A DNA stretch of 18,911 nucleotides from Euryarchaeota archaeon UBA242 (GTDB lineage: Archaea; Thermoplasmatota; Poseidoniia; Poseidoniales; Poseidoniaceae): NCBI GenBank assembly GCA_002499015.1, contig DAJY01000042.1, positions 1-18,911 on the forward strand, read 5' to 3'. Under the pieces are notes generated by a model. That model had not been told where the DNA came from. It did no database searches and saw only the letters and a program-made list of their open reading frames with translations. The position numbers were made by a program, and so were the translations under genes. Positions 1-7,042 of the stretch are shown one piece after another; the first letter of the stretch is position 1, and the number at the start of each line of letters is the position of its first letter.

Positions 1-206
1 CCTTCAGGATTTTTGAATGACGTAGGGCAAGTGCTTACCCCAACAACTTTGTAAAATGGGCACCATCCAAATACTGAAGTCGCAACACTCCATAATCCGA
101 ATAGGAAGAATACTAATTCCCAATTTGAATTTGCTAAATAATCGAATAGTACAATTCCAAACCCTGTAAAAAGTCTGATAACCCGATCGAAGATTCCTAT
201 ATTCAT
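1..206 (-). CDS. Small membrane protein, YgaP-like/DUF2892 family, C-terminus cut by window edge
   Basis: Reading the minus strand from the ATG at 206 gives 68 codons with no stop before the window edge, so the C-terminal end is missing. The product starts MNIGIFDRVIRLFTG, has two hydrophobic stretches (about residues 12-24 and 30-46), then GWCPFYKVVG and STCP. Short proteins with an Asn-rich start, two membrane helices and a GWCP...TC pattern are typical of the DUF2892 / YgaP-like transmembrane family. In bacteria this unit often accompanies rhodanese or other sulfur-handling domains, but its own role is not established. It begins 23 bases after the previous minus-strand stop and is probably the last visible gene of the crtI-crtB operon. 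No convincing Shine-Dalgarno is seen. Family call fairly sure; function unknown. Confidence 0.75.
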   Translation of the reverse strand, partial: MNIGIFDRVIRLFTGFGIVLFDYLANSNWELVFFLFGLWSVATSVFGWCPFYKVVGVSTCPTSFKNPE

Positions 207-229
207 TTTGAACACTTTGTGTTTATTTG

Positions 230-478
230 TTATTCGGTATCACTTATCAAAGGATGTTTATTAACGGGAAAATATGCTCTTACAATACACCAACCAGCTC
301 TTGCTTCAAAAATGGTGAAAGCACCGCCAAATACTGCTCCGATGAGAACGTACCACCAGGTTGCTGATTCCAATATGTTAGAGTAGATGAGCACTCCAAT
401 AATCACAGCAAATATCAGAGAAATAATTCCTGCTTTCAATCGATTTGCCTGTCCTCTTGCATCTATATTACATTGCAT
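230..478 (-). CDS. Small two-helix membrane protein of unknown function
   Basis: This 82-residue protein has two hydrophobic segments (about residues 16-33 and 41-55), a charged N-terminus and a short polar tail. After the second helix it carries FEARAGWCIVRA; the GWC motif echoes the GWCP of the next gene, so the two may be related or work as a pair. The start is well supported: the Shine-Dalgarno GGAGATGA (483-490 on the plus strand, reverse complement) lies five bases before the ATG and just behind the crtB stop, so it is almost certainly co-transcribed with crtB. I do not recognise a characterised function. Position in a carotenoid operon suggests a membrane or prenyl-lipid role, but that is inference only. 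Confidence 0.7.
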   Translation of the reverse strand: MQCNIDARGQANRLKAGIISLIFAVIIGVLIYSNILESATWWYVLIGAVFGGAFTIFEARAGWCIVRAYFPVNKHPLISDTE

Positions 479-492
479 TTTTTCATCTCCAG

Positions 493-1494
493 TTAACTCA
501 TGTTTGGTGCTATTTTTGCTTTTACTTTTAGATAATTAATTTTTACCCAGAGTGAGATTTTACCATAAAATGTCAACTTTAATGGGGTTGTGAAAACATC
601 ACCGGAACTGCGGATAATTTGATGGAAAATTAGACTATATGCGTCCGACATTATTTTTGGTTGCACACGAGAACGCGGGTCGAGATAATCAAAAAGATGC
701 CTGGCTGACTCTTGGTGAGTTCTAACCACATCGAAGTACTCCGATATGAATGCCTTCCATGATGTATTTTTTGCCAAGTTCGTATTTGCTAGATCACTTA
801 CCTTGAGATTATGTGAAGCAAGTACCTCTACTGGCAAATATATTCGTCCACTTTCGTAATCCACATTGACATCTCTTAGAACGTTAATCATTTGCATTTG
901 AATCCCAAAATCAATCGCATGTAAACGAGCAGCTCGGTCTTCATATCCATATATTTCAATCAATATCAAGCCGACTGCGGAAGCAACCTTGTAACAATAA
1001 GCGCGAAGGTCATCCCATGTATTATATCGAAGAGTGAATAAATCATCTTCCATTCCTTCAATTATTGTTTCAAAATCCTGCAACCTGATAGGGTAGCGAG
1101 CAAATACATCTTGTAGTGCAACAAATACAAGGGGATCTTTTGAATTTATTTTCCCTTCACTAGCACGCTGTAAATTGTTTCTAATTGAAACAAGTGCCAT
1201 TAATCGATGAATGTATATTTTTTCAGAGTTAGCAGGTTGCTTTCCAAAGTGGATATTTTTGATAATAATGTCTCGTTCTAAAGTCGCTTGTAATAATTCC
1301 TTAGTCTCAACCACAAGAGGTTCAACATCTCCATCTACGATGTCATCGACCCACCGGCAAAGAGCATACACTGCATGAACTGCACATCTCTTTTCATATT
1401 CAAGTGCTGAAAACGAACTGAAAAATGTAGTTGAAGCATCCTTACACAACTGTTTACAGTGTAAATAAGAACTTTCAATCATTTTTTGATTCAT
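493..1494 (-). CDS. crtB: Phytoene synthase (squalene/phytoene synthase family)
   Basis: Condenses two geranylgeranyl diphosphates head to head, through prephytoene diphosphate, to phytoene, the first committed carotenoid step. The 333-residue length is normal for CrtB. Both Asp-rich Mg2+/diphosphate sites are present: DDIVD at residues 50-54 and RDVNVD at 207-212, the latter inside INVLRDVNVDYESGRIYLP. The YCYKVASAVG segment (167-176) matches the family YCYxVAGxVG signature. The ATG overlaps the crtI stop by four bases (ATGA), and GAGG lies eight bases upstream, so translation is likely coupled to crtI. Squalene synthase is the alternative, but adjacency to phytoene desaturase argues for phytoene. 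In marine archaea of this kind the product would feed lycopene/beta-carotene and perhaps retinal for rhodopsins; no crtY, blh or rhodopsin gene is in this window. Confidence 0.93.
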   Translation of the reverse strand: MNQKMIESSYLHCKQLCKDASTTFFSSFSALEYEKRCAVHAVYALCRWVDDIVDGDVEPLVVETKELLQATLERDIIIKNIHFGKQPANSEKIYIHRLMALVSIRNNLQRASEGKINSKDPLVFVALQDVFARYPIRLQDFETIIEGMEDDLFTLRYNTWDDLRAYCYKVASAVGLILIEIYGYEDRAARLHAIDFGIQMQMINVLRDVNVDYESGRIYLPVEVLASHNLKVSDLANTNLAKNTSWKAFISEYFDVVRTHQESARHLFDYLDPRSRVQPKIMSDAYSLIFHQIIRSSGDVFTTPLKLTFYGKISLWVKINYLKVKAKIAPNMS

Positions 1495-3116
1495 GATGAT
1501 GCCTCTGAGTCATAATTCAATCCAACAACTGATTCATCCAATGGCATGATTGCAGCCGCCGATGGTTTAGTTCGGCGCTTACGACTAGTGAACCAAGTGT
1601 CAACACCATTCCAATCTGGTCTAATCCCTAGACTATCAAGCAATAATTTTGAACTAATTCTAGCGGATTCATAGATAACAGGTAATCCACTTCCTGGATG
1701 AGTTCCGCCTCCAACAAGGTACAGGTTTTTTATCTCATCAAACTCGTTCTTAGGACGCTTCCATAGCATCTGATCTAGGCCATGTGCTAAGTTGAATACA
1801 GCGCCACGATAGCAGTGCTCACCCCATTCCTCTGGAGTTATAATCAGTTCAGAAACTATGCTTTCACTCAAGCCTTCAAAGCCTAATTTTGATTCTATTT
1901 GACTGATAATTCTATCTCGGAATGGCCCTTTTTCTTTATTCCAATCAATATTCTCATGTATGTGAGATACGGGTATAAGAGCATATACTGTAGAGCAGCC
2001 TTCTGGTGCCATTTGAGGGTCTGTCACACACGCATTTTGTACGTAAACCGAAGGATCATCCCATGTTATTCGGTGATGTTTTTCAATATCTTCAAGATTA
2101 CCCACATAATTCTCTGAAGCATAAATTTGATGATGTGGAAGATGATCAAATTTCTTATTAACTCCTAGATATAACATGAATGTTGAACATGAATATTTTT
2201 TGCTATCAATCTTTTTGTTACTCCACTTCTTTCGTATTTTATCAGGGAATAGTGATGTCATTCCTTGAGCAAAATCAGCATTCATTATCACTTTGTCCGC
2301 AAGGAATGGACCATTCTTAGTTACTATTCCTTTGATGGTTTTATTATCCATTATAACTTCTGTAACTTCTTCTTCCATGCGGAAATCAACACCCATATCC
2401 TTGGCGATCTCACCCATTCTTGCAGAAACAGTACCTAGGCCGCCAAGCGGATGAAATATACCATATTCATACTCTAAAAAAGCAAGCATTGTGAATAGAC
2501 TTGGGCAATTAAATGGTGACATACCAAGATACTTAGTTTGGAATGACATTGCCAACATCAATCTATCATCATCAAATAATTTCATCAAATCTTTGGCAAC
2601 TGATCTGTGAGGCCTAAGAACCTTAGAAACTCTAAGTGCACGTTTTGAGAATAAATCACTAATGCCAAACCAAGGCTCTTGTAAGCAATGTTTTGATCTA
2701 TCTAACTTCAATCGATTATCCTCCAGATATTTCCTGAAAGCAATAGCGTTTTTCTCACCTGATAATTCTGTGATTCTTTCACACATTTGTTCGACATCAC
2801 TTGTGCAGTCTAGATAACCCCCCTGCCCAAAAATCAACCTATAATTGATATCCAGTCTTTTCAATTTTAGTTCTTCATGCGCATCAAGACCTATTGCCTT
2901 GAAAATATCTTCTATCACTTCCGGATAGTGAAAAAAGGTTGGCCCAAGGTCAAATGTAAATCCATCTCTTTCAAACACTTTATTTCTGCCACCGACTCCC
3001 TTAGATCTTTCAAAAACAGTAACCTTAACTCCGGATTTAGCCAATAAAAGAGCAGATGCAAGGCCACCAGGACCTGCTCCAATTATTGCCACTGATGAAC
3101 GATTCACTGAATCCAT
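1491..3116 (-). CDS. crtI: Phytoene desaturase, CrtI type
   Basis: FAD-dependent amine-oxidase-fold enzyme that introduces double bonds into phytoene, typically to lycopene. The N-terminus has the dinucleotide-binding GxGxxG (IIGAGPGGLASALLLAK) ending in VFERSKGVGGRN, and then DLGPTFFHYP, all standard for CrtI. The C-terminus has the second FAD-contacting block NLYLVGGGTHPGSGLPVI, almost diagnostic for bacterial/archaeal CrtI. A GTG at 3125 would add three residues (MIV); the ATG at 3116 is preferred because a TATA-like CTTTAAAA lies 24-31 bases before it, suggesting a leaderless transcript. It is the first gene of a crtI-crtB-small membrane protein operon. The number of desaturations and the end product cannot be read from the sequence. 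Confidence 0.93.
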   Translation of the reverse strand: MDSVNRSSVAIIGAGPGGLASALLLAKSGVKVTVFERSKGVGGRNKVFERDGFTFDLGPTFFHYPEVIEDIFKAIGLDAHEELKLKRLDINYRLIFGQGGYLDCTSDVEQMCERITELSGEKNAIAFRKYLEDNRLKLDRSKHCLQEPWFGISDLFSKRALRVSKVLRPHRSVAKDLMKLFDDDRLMLAMSFQTKYLGMSPFNCPSLFTMLAFLEYEYGIFHPLGGLGTVSARMGEIAKDMGVDFRMEEEVTEVIMDNKTIKGIVTKNGPFLADKVIMNADFAQGMTSLFPDKIRKKWSNKKIDSKKYSCSTFMLYLGVNKKFDHLPHHQIYASENYVGNLEDIEKHHRITWDDPSVYVQNACVTDPQMAPEGCSTVYALIPVSHIHENIDWNKEKGPFRDRIISQIESKLGFEGLSESIVSELIITPEEWGEHCYRGAVFNLAHGLDQMLWKRPKNEFDEIKNLYLVGGGTHPGSGLPVIYESARISSKLLLDSLGIRPDWNGVDTWFTSRKRRTKPSAAAIMPLDESVVGLNYDSEASS

Positions 3117-3139
3117 AACTATCACGCTGCTTAATTAGG

Positions 3140-3147
3140 TTTTAAAG
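3140..3147 (-). promoter_or_regulatory. Putative TATA box for the crtI operon
   Basis: On the minus strand this reads CTTTAAAA, 24-31 bases upstream of the crtI ATG at 3116. Archaeal TATA boxes centre about 26-27 bases before the transcription start, so the mRNA would begin at or next to the ATG. No Shine-Dalgarno is seen in the 51-base gap after the UbiB-like stop, which fits a leaderless first gene. Confidence 0.5.
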
Positions 3148-3176
3148 AAAGGTTTTTCACCATGGATTGGAAACCA

Positions 3177-4418
3177 TTAGTTTTTTTCAATATTTGTTAG
3201 TATTGACAAGTCAATTAATTGGGAGAATTCATCTAAATAAGGGCCCATAGAAGTAATTAAATCAACCTGTGGATGACCTTTGAGAACCATCCCATCCATG
3301 TACATTAAAGAACGAATTATCGGAAATGTATCCTCTCCAAAAGTACAACCTGCAAGAACTGATGCTTTTATCGTCTTCATCATTTGTTGAGTAAGAGAAA
3401 CTTCACTAACAGAAGTACCGACAAAACCATCATATAATTCAAACATTGATTTGTAATATGTTTCCAAAGTATCTCCAGTAGGCTGTATTTTAGCCATTGA
3501 CAACATGGCATCAAAAGAATTCTTCAACTGACCTTTAGCTAGGAAATAGAAAAACCCGAACAATGCCGTACGAACATTTTCTGGTGCTTCACAAATGGCA
3601 CCTGTATCTATGAAGATGAAATTATTGTCTTCATCCATCATAACATTCCCAGGATGTAGATCTCCATGAAATACACCGATTCCAAACATATAAGCGCCAT
3701 GAATTCGGAATAATTGCAACATATCGTCCCATTCAAATGAATGCCTATCAAGATGCTTTTCAAGAGTAGGTGCGGCGATATATTCTACAACTAAGACTCT
3801 TTCATTAGAAATATCTTTCCAGATTTTTGGGAAGCGTAGCTTAGGCATCGGGAATTTATCACTATATTGTGTAGCGATTTTTTCCAACTTTTCTTTACCT
3901 TTAATTTCATTAAGAAGATTCAATTCTCTAACAGTGTAATCTTCAATATGGGCTAATAAACCAAGTGGGTTGCCTACTTTTTTGAGCCGTGGATAGAAAA
4001 ATAAACCCATACTGACCCATCGTTTCATTCTGCGAACATCTCGACGAAATGATTTCTCAAAATTAGATTTGACTATTTTTATTACTACATCTGTTCCATC
4101 TAATAATTTAGCCCTATGTATTTGTCCAATGCTAGCGGCTGCAAATGATTTTGACTCTATTGATTCAAAATTAGAACGGAAATCATCGGATGTGTTTTTG
4201 TCTAATAGTGATTCAAAGTTTTCCTGTGGTATTGCATAGGCACTACTGTACAACTTTTGTAACTGCAAACATTTTTCAGAATCTATTAAATCAGGTCTTA
4301 GCGCACAGATTTGTCCCAGTTTTACTGCCAATAAGCCCATTTTTTGTATTTTGTCTACATCGATGGGTTTTTTCCCATATATTTGCCTTCCAAATTGGAT
4401 TAGAGTCAATAGACGCAT
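3177..4418 (-). CDS. UbiB/ABC1 (ADCK) family atypical kinase
   Basis: 413-residue protein-kinase-like protein of the UbiB/COQ8/ABC1K family. Visible motifs: the KxGQ signature (LLAVKLGQICALRPDLI, residues 29-45), the Ala-rich nucleotide loop FAAASIGQIH (92-101), the lysine in VVIK (111-114), catalytic HGDLHPGN (251-258), and DTG (271-273) in place of kinase DFG. Members are atypical ATPases/kinases that support ubiquinone synthesis in bacteria and mitochondria and prenyl-lipid metabolism in plastids. It is shorter than E. coli UbiB (about 546) and lacks obvious C-terminal membrane helices. It lies between the TrmB-like regulator and crtI, so a role in isoprenoid lipid, carotenoid or quinone homeostasis is a reasonable inference. 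Its own promoter is likely in the 60-base gap upstream. Confidence 0.88.
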   Translation of the reverse strand: MRLLTLIQFGRQIYGKKPIDVDKIQKMGLLAVKLGQICALRPDLIDSEKCLQLQKLYSSAYAIPQENFESLLDKNTSDDFRSNFESIESKSFAAASIGQIHRAKLLDGTDVVIKIVKSNFEKSFRRDVRRMKRWVSMGLFFYPRLKKVGNPLGLLAHIEDYTVRELNLLNEIKGKEKLEKIATQYSDKFPMPKLRFPKIWKDISNERVLVVEYIAAPTLEKHLDRHSFEWDDMLQLFRIHGAYMFGIGVFHGDLHPGNVMMDEDNNFIFIDTGAICEAPENVRTALFGFFYFLAKGQLKNSFDAMLSMAKIQPTGDTLETYYKSMFELYDGFVGTSVSEVSLTQQMMKTIKASVLAGCTFGEDTFPIIRSLMYMDGMVLKGHPQVDLITSMGPYLDEFSQLIDLSILTNIEKN

Positions 4419-4420
4419 AA

Positions 4421-4433
4421 CATAATTATTATG
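4421..4433. promoter_or_regulatory. 13-base palindrome at the UbiB-like gene start
   Basis: CATAAT-T-ATTATG: six-base arms around one central base, ending three bases before the ATG at 4418 and overlapping the predicted transcription start. A TATA-like AGTATATC lies just beyond at 4438-4445. Position suits a repressor operator, but the sequence is very AT-rich and could arise by chance. Confidence 0.3.
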
Positions 4434-4437
4434 CTTC

Positions 4438-4445
4438 AGTATATC
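4438..4445 (-). promoter_or_regulatory. Putative TATA box for the UbiB-like gene
   Basis: Minus-strand GATATACT, 20-27 bases upstream of the ATG at 4418 in a 60-base gap without a clear Shine-Dalgarno. This fits a near-leaderless internal promoter, although read-through from the regulator upstream is also possible. Confidence 0.4.
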
Positions 4446-4478
4446 AATGCCAGTTTATTTGCATCAATCTGGATGTGT

Positions 4479-5864
4479 TCATGGCTCATCCGTACTATGA
4501 TGAATCATATATCGCCAAAGGTCATTTTCACTATTACTACCTTCCAATCTATGTATAACGATATTGGGGTTTTTAGAAAACCGTTTTATCAATGCTCCTT
4601 CTATGATTCCATCATCCATCTCCCACATTGGTAGAGCATCTGGGTCGTCAGTTGGTGGATGAGAAAGGCCTACTTTTACATGGAAAGTTGGATCTACATC
4701 ATACTGTAATCTACCTAAACCTGCATATTCCCACCAATCCATCATTTCATCTAAAAATTCAATATCGTTTTCAAGTCCTCGTAATGAAAAAGCAATTTCT
4801 TGTCCAACCCTATTACCCACTTGGCGAAGCATAAGGCCAATATCAATTCCCAGTACTTTCAAATTTGATAGTTTGCCCTCTGCAAGTTTTCTTCTTGCAA
4901 TATTTACTTCTTTACCCGCAGCAAAAAAAGCTTCAGGATCAAAAGGGGTGTCTTTCTCCGGGAATTCTCCATCGAAATCCAATGCTTCTGAAATATTCTT
5001 CAAAAATGAACCTTCTCCAATCGTCAATCGAAGCGGGTCTGTAATTTGGTTATCGGTATAGCGTTTTACTGCTTTATCATATAATACAGCATCATTCCAA
5101 ATTGTATCAATTAATCTTAGATGTGCTTCGGTAAAATGTTCGGACTCAATAAATAATGCAGCATCATCTTTCCCCCTACCTACTGGATTCTCTTCTATAT
5201 TGAGGAATTGAATTACTTCACTTTGATCACGTACAAAACCAAGTGATTCTAAATCATTTGCATGACGTACCTCTATTGAATTGTGTAATTCTGAATAAAA
5301 CCGAATTGTGCGGCTATTTAGATGAGTTATTATTTGAACTACTACACCCCTTATTGCAGCCGTGTTTACCGCTTCTAACGCTTTGGCATTACGGCAAAGA
5401 TGCAGGATTCCATATTGCCCGAGAGAAATAATTAATTTCTCTTCTGCATTTTCTGCCATTTTTGTTAACCTAGAATAAATATTAGTTCTTTCTTTAAGCA
5501 CTGCGAACTTAGGATCCGCAATCTCATTTGATGCTAAATCCTTTTTGGGTGCGTCGTTATAAATCTCATCTTTTATCGCTTCATAACTTTCCAAAATCTG
5601 AGTAAGTTGTTCTTTTCTCATCACGATTATATGTTCAATCGCTTGATTTATATTCAAACTGGAAAATAACATTGGCCTATCTGCTGTCACTGTGACGATA
5701 CCCATTTCTTGAAGTCGTGAAAGACTGTTATAGGCATCCAGTCGAGTTGTATCCAATTCCTTGGCTAATTCAGATGCTTTCATTTTAGGATTAGCACCAA
5801 GTATCATTATCGAACGAACTTCACGCTCATTTAATCCTGCTTCGATTAGTAATTCTTGTCTCAA
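4479..5864 (-). CDS. TrmB-family transcriptional regulator with a C-terminal V4R-like domain
   Basis: 461 residues, well above the usual 240-350 for TrmB proteins. Residues 1-70 form a winged helix-turn-helix of TrmB type (AGLNEREVRSIMILG, then ASELAKELDTTRLDAYNSL and a wing LQEMGIVTVT). Residues 74-105 look like the short coiled-coil linker. Residues 115-270 match the TrmB effector region (TKMAENAEEKLIISLG, later DDAALFIESEHF). The extra part, 280-461, is not standard; about 335-455 resembles the V4R (4-vinyl reductase) ligand-binding fold, with RQVGNRVGQEIA, DWWEYAGLGRL and DDGIIEGALIKRF, but without the usual cysteines. The start is TTG, directly after the peroxiredoxin TAA; GGTGGTGAT three bases before it is an excellent Shine-Dalgarno and decides the start. 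Probably controls the surrounding carotenoid/photorepair genes; ligand unknown. The V4R call needs a profile search. Confidence 0.8.
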   Translation of the reverse strand: MRQELLIEAGLNEREVRSIMILGANPKMKASELAKELDTTRLDAYNSLSRLQEMGIVTVTADRPMLFSSLNINQAIEHIIVMRKEQLTQILESYEAIKDEIYNDAPKKDLASNEIADPKFAVLKERTNIYSRLTKMAENAEEKLIISLGQYGILHLCRNAKALEAVNTAAIRGVVVQIITHLNSRTIRFYSELHNSIEVRHANDLESLGFVRDQSEVIQFLNIEENPVGRGKDDAALFIESEHFTEAHLRLIDTIWNDAVLYDKAVKRYTDNQITDPLRLTIGEGSFLKNISEALDFDGEFPEKDTPFDPEAFFAAGKEVNIARRKLAEGKLSNLKVLGIDIGLMLRQVGNRVGQEIAFSLRGLENDIEFLDEMMDWWEYAGLGRLQYDVDPTFHVKVGLSHPPTDDPDALPMWEMDDGIIEGALIKRFSKNPNIVIHRLEGSNSENDLWRYMIHHSTDEP

Positions 5865-6338
5865 TTAATCACCACCAGATACTAGTGAAATTTCTGCTAA
5901 TATTTTGGCCACATGATTTCTCGGTCTGAAAAACCAATCGTAAACGAAGTGTATTTTATCATCAGGGCCGATAACAAATGAGGATTTGGTAGGAAATATT
6001 CCAAGGTGTAATGGAATGTTGTAAGATTTACCCACCGTTCTATCTGTATCTGCTAACAACGGAAAGGGTAAATTGCCAACACTTGATTGGAATTCTTTCA
6101 CTTTTTCAATACTTCCCGGGCCAATACCAATAATTGAACACCCAGATGAAGTAAACAATTCATGCTGTTCTTTGAATGTAAGACAACCTCGCTTACAAAC
6201 AGGAGAATTATTTGCAGAATAAAAAAACACGACCCGCCATTTACCTTGTAAGGATCTGCTATCAAACATTGAGCCATCTACGGATTGTAAAATGAACTCT
6301 GGGGCAAATTGACCGATAATACTTTGATCCAAATCCAT
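5865..6338 (-). CDS. Peroxiredoxin, AhpC/TSA superfamily (BCP/PrxQ-like)
   Basis: Thioredoxin-fold thiol peroxidase of about 157 residues that would reduce hydrogen peroxide or organic peroxides. The N-terminal GQFAPEFILQSVDG is the usual Prx opening; RVVFFYSANNSPVCKRGC carries the peroxidatic cysteine in an SPVC context (family TPGC or TPVC), with a second cysteine four residues on. Later PFPLLADTDRTVGKSYNI and the PTKSSFVIGPDDKI strand fit BCP/PrxQ. Start choice is uncertain: GTG at 6341, ATG at 6338 and TTG at 6332 are all in frame; GAGGTGAT at 6336-6343 overlaps the first two and is best spaced for the TTG. It follows the ribA stop almost without gap and ends immediately before the regulator, in the same frame, so the three are surely co-transcribed. 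Confidence 0.87.
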   Translation of the reverse strand: MDLDQSIIGQFAPEFILQSVDGSMFDSRSLQGKWRVVFFYSANNSPVCKRGCLTFKEQHELFTSSGCSIIGIGPGSIEKVKEFQSSVGNLPFPLLADTDRTVGKSYNIPLHLGIFPTKSSFVIGPDDKIHFVYDWFFRPRNHVAKILAEISLVSGGD

Positions 6339-6342
6339 CACC

Positions 6343-6948
6343 TCAAACGCTTATTATGTGCCCCATTCGGGATGCCTTAGTCATTAGATATGAACGATTG
6401 TATTCACATGTACCTACAATAATTGGGACGCGAGAATTAATTGAAATCCCATTATTTGTTAATTGTTGGCATTTATCAGGGTTATTTGTCAATAAGTCAA
6501 TTTCATTCATACCAATTGATAGCAACATCTTTGCTGCAAAATCATAAGTTCGTTGATCGCCAGAATATCCAAGTTCCAAATTTGCATCAAGAGTATCAGA
6601 ACCGCTATCTTGTAAGTTATAAGCCTGAATTTTTGCAAATAAGCCAATACCTCTTCCTTCTTGACGCAGATATAAAATCGCCCCGTTACCACGCCCTTGA
6701 ATCTCACGCATTGCTTCTTCTAATTGCGCACCACAATCACACCTTAGGCTACCAAATGCGTCACCAGTGAGGCATTCAGAATGTACCCTAACGAGAGGAT
6801 TTGAAAGGTTTGGCTCACCTATATACAGCAAAGCATGCTCCTTCTTTAGGACCGGGTCTACGAATGAACGAATACGGAAGTCACCAAATTTAGTAGGTAA
6901 AAATGCATCCGAATCTGTATTTTTCCTTACGGTACTTCCACTCATCAT
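6343..6948 (-). CDS. ribA: GTP cyclohydrolase II
   Basis: Converts GTP to 2,5-diamino-6-ribosylamino-4(3H)-pyrimidinone 5'-phosphate plus formate, the first step of riboflavin synthesis. The zinc site C-x10-C-x-C is intact in VRVHSECLTGDAFGSLRCDC (residues about 53-72), followed by the catalytic/GTP-binding LRQEGRGIGL and later TLDANLELGY and LLTNNPDK. About 200 residues, the normal length of a stand-alone enzyme with no RibB domain. TTG at 6954 and ATGs at 6948 and 6945 are possible starts; a TATA-like TTATAACT (6969-6976) sits 24-31 bases before the 6945 ATG, favouring the ATGs. Many archaea use the unrelated GTP cyclohydrolase III instead, so this is the bacterial-type enzyme. As the first gene before the peroxiredoxin and regulator, it may supply FAD (and the F420/8-HDF precursor) to the photolyase and CrtI nearby. 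Confidence 0.93.
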   Translation of the reverse strand: MMSGSTVRKNTDSDAFLPTKFGDFRIRSFVDPVLKKEHALLYIGEPNLSNPLVRVHSECLTGDAFGSLRCDCGAQLEEAMREIQGRGNGAILYLRQEGRGIGLFAKIQAYNLQDSGSDTLDANLELGYSGDQRTYDFAAKMLLSIGMNEIDLLTNNPDKCQQLTNNGISINSRVPIIVGTCEYNRSYLMTKASRMGHIISV

Positions 6949-6954
6949 GACCAA

Positions 6955-7042
6955 AAGTTTTCCTTCTCAGTTATAATTACTCGTTCTAAGGCTTAGAGGC
7001 AAAAAACGGCCATATAAATATGAAAGTTGTTAGGTTGAAAGC
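6955..7042. promoter_or_regulatory. Divergent promoter region between the ribA and NUDIX operons
   Basis: An 88-base gap between divergent genes. On the plus strand ATATAAAT (7012-7019) lies 24-31 bases before the NUDIX ATG at 7043. On the minus strand TTATAACT (6969-6976) lies 24-31 bases before the ribA ATG at 6945. Between them is a 13-base palindrome (listed separately). Neither gene has a good Shine-Dalgarno, consistent with two leaderless transcripts from a shared control region. Confidence 0.6.
6985..6997. promoter_or_regulatory. 13-base palindrome between two divergent TATA boxes
   Basis: TCTAAG-G-CTTAGA: perfect six-base arms around a single base, centred at 6991, between the TATA-like boxes at 6969-6976 and 7012-7019. 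The position would allow one bound regulator to control both operons. It differs from the TATCAC-N5-GTGATA motif known for Thermococcus TrmB-family regulators. No binding evidence. Confidence 0.35.

Noticed and set aside
3177..4418. Possible truncation of the UbiB-like gene (413 residues versus about 546 in E. coli)
   Set aside because: All catalytic motifs are in order and the C-terminus ends cleanly; the missing part corresponds to the membrane helices that many family members lack.
6441..6770. Open frame of 109 codons on the plus strand opposite ribA
   Set aside because: Fully antisense to a strongly conserved ribA, with no family motifs and a composition that mirrors the ribA codons.
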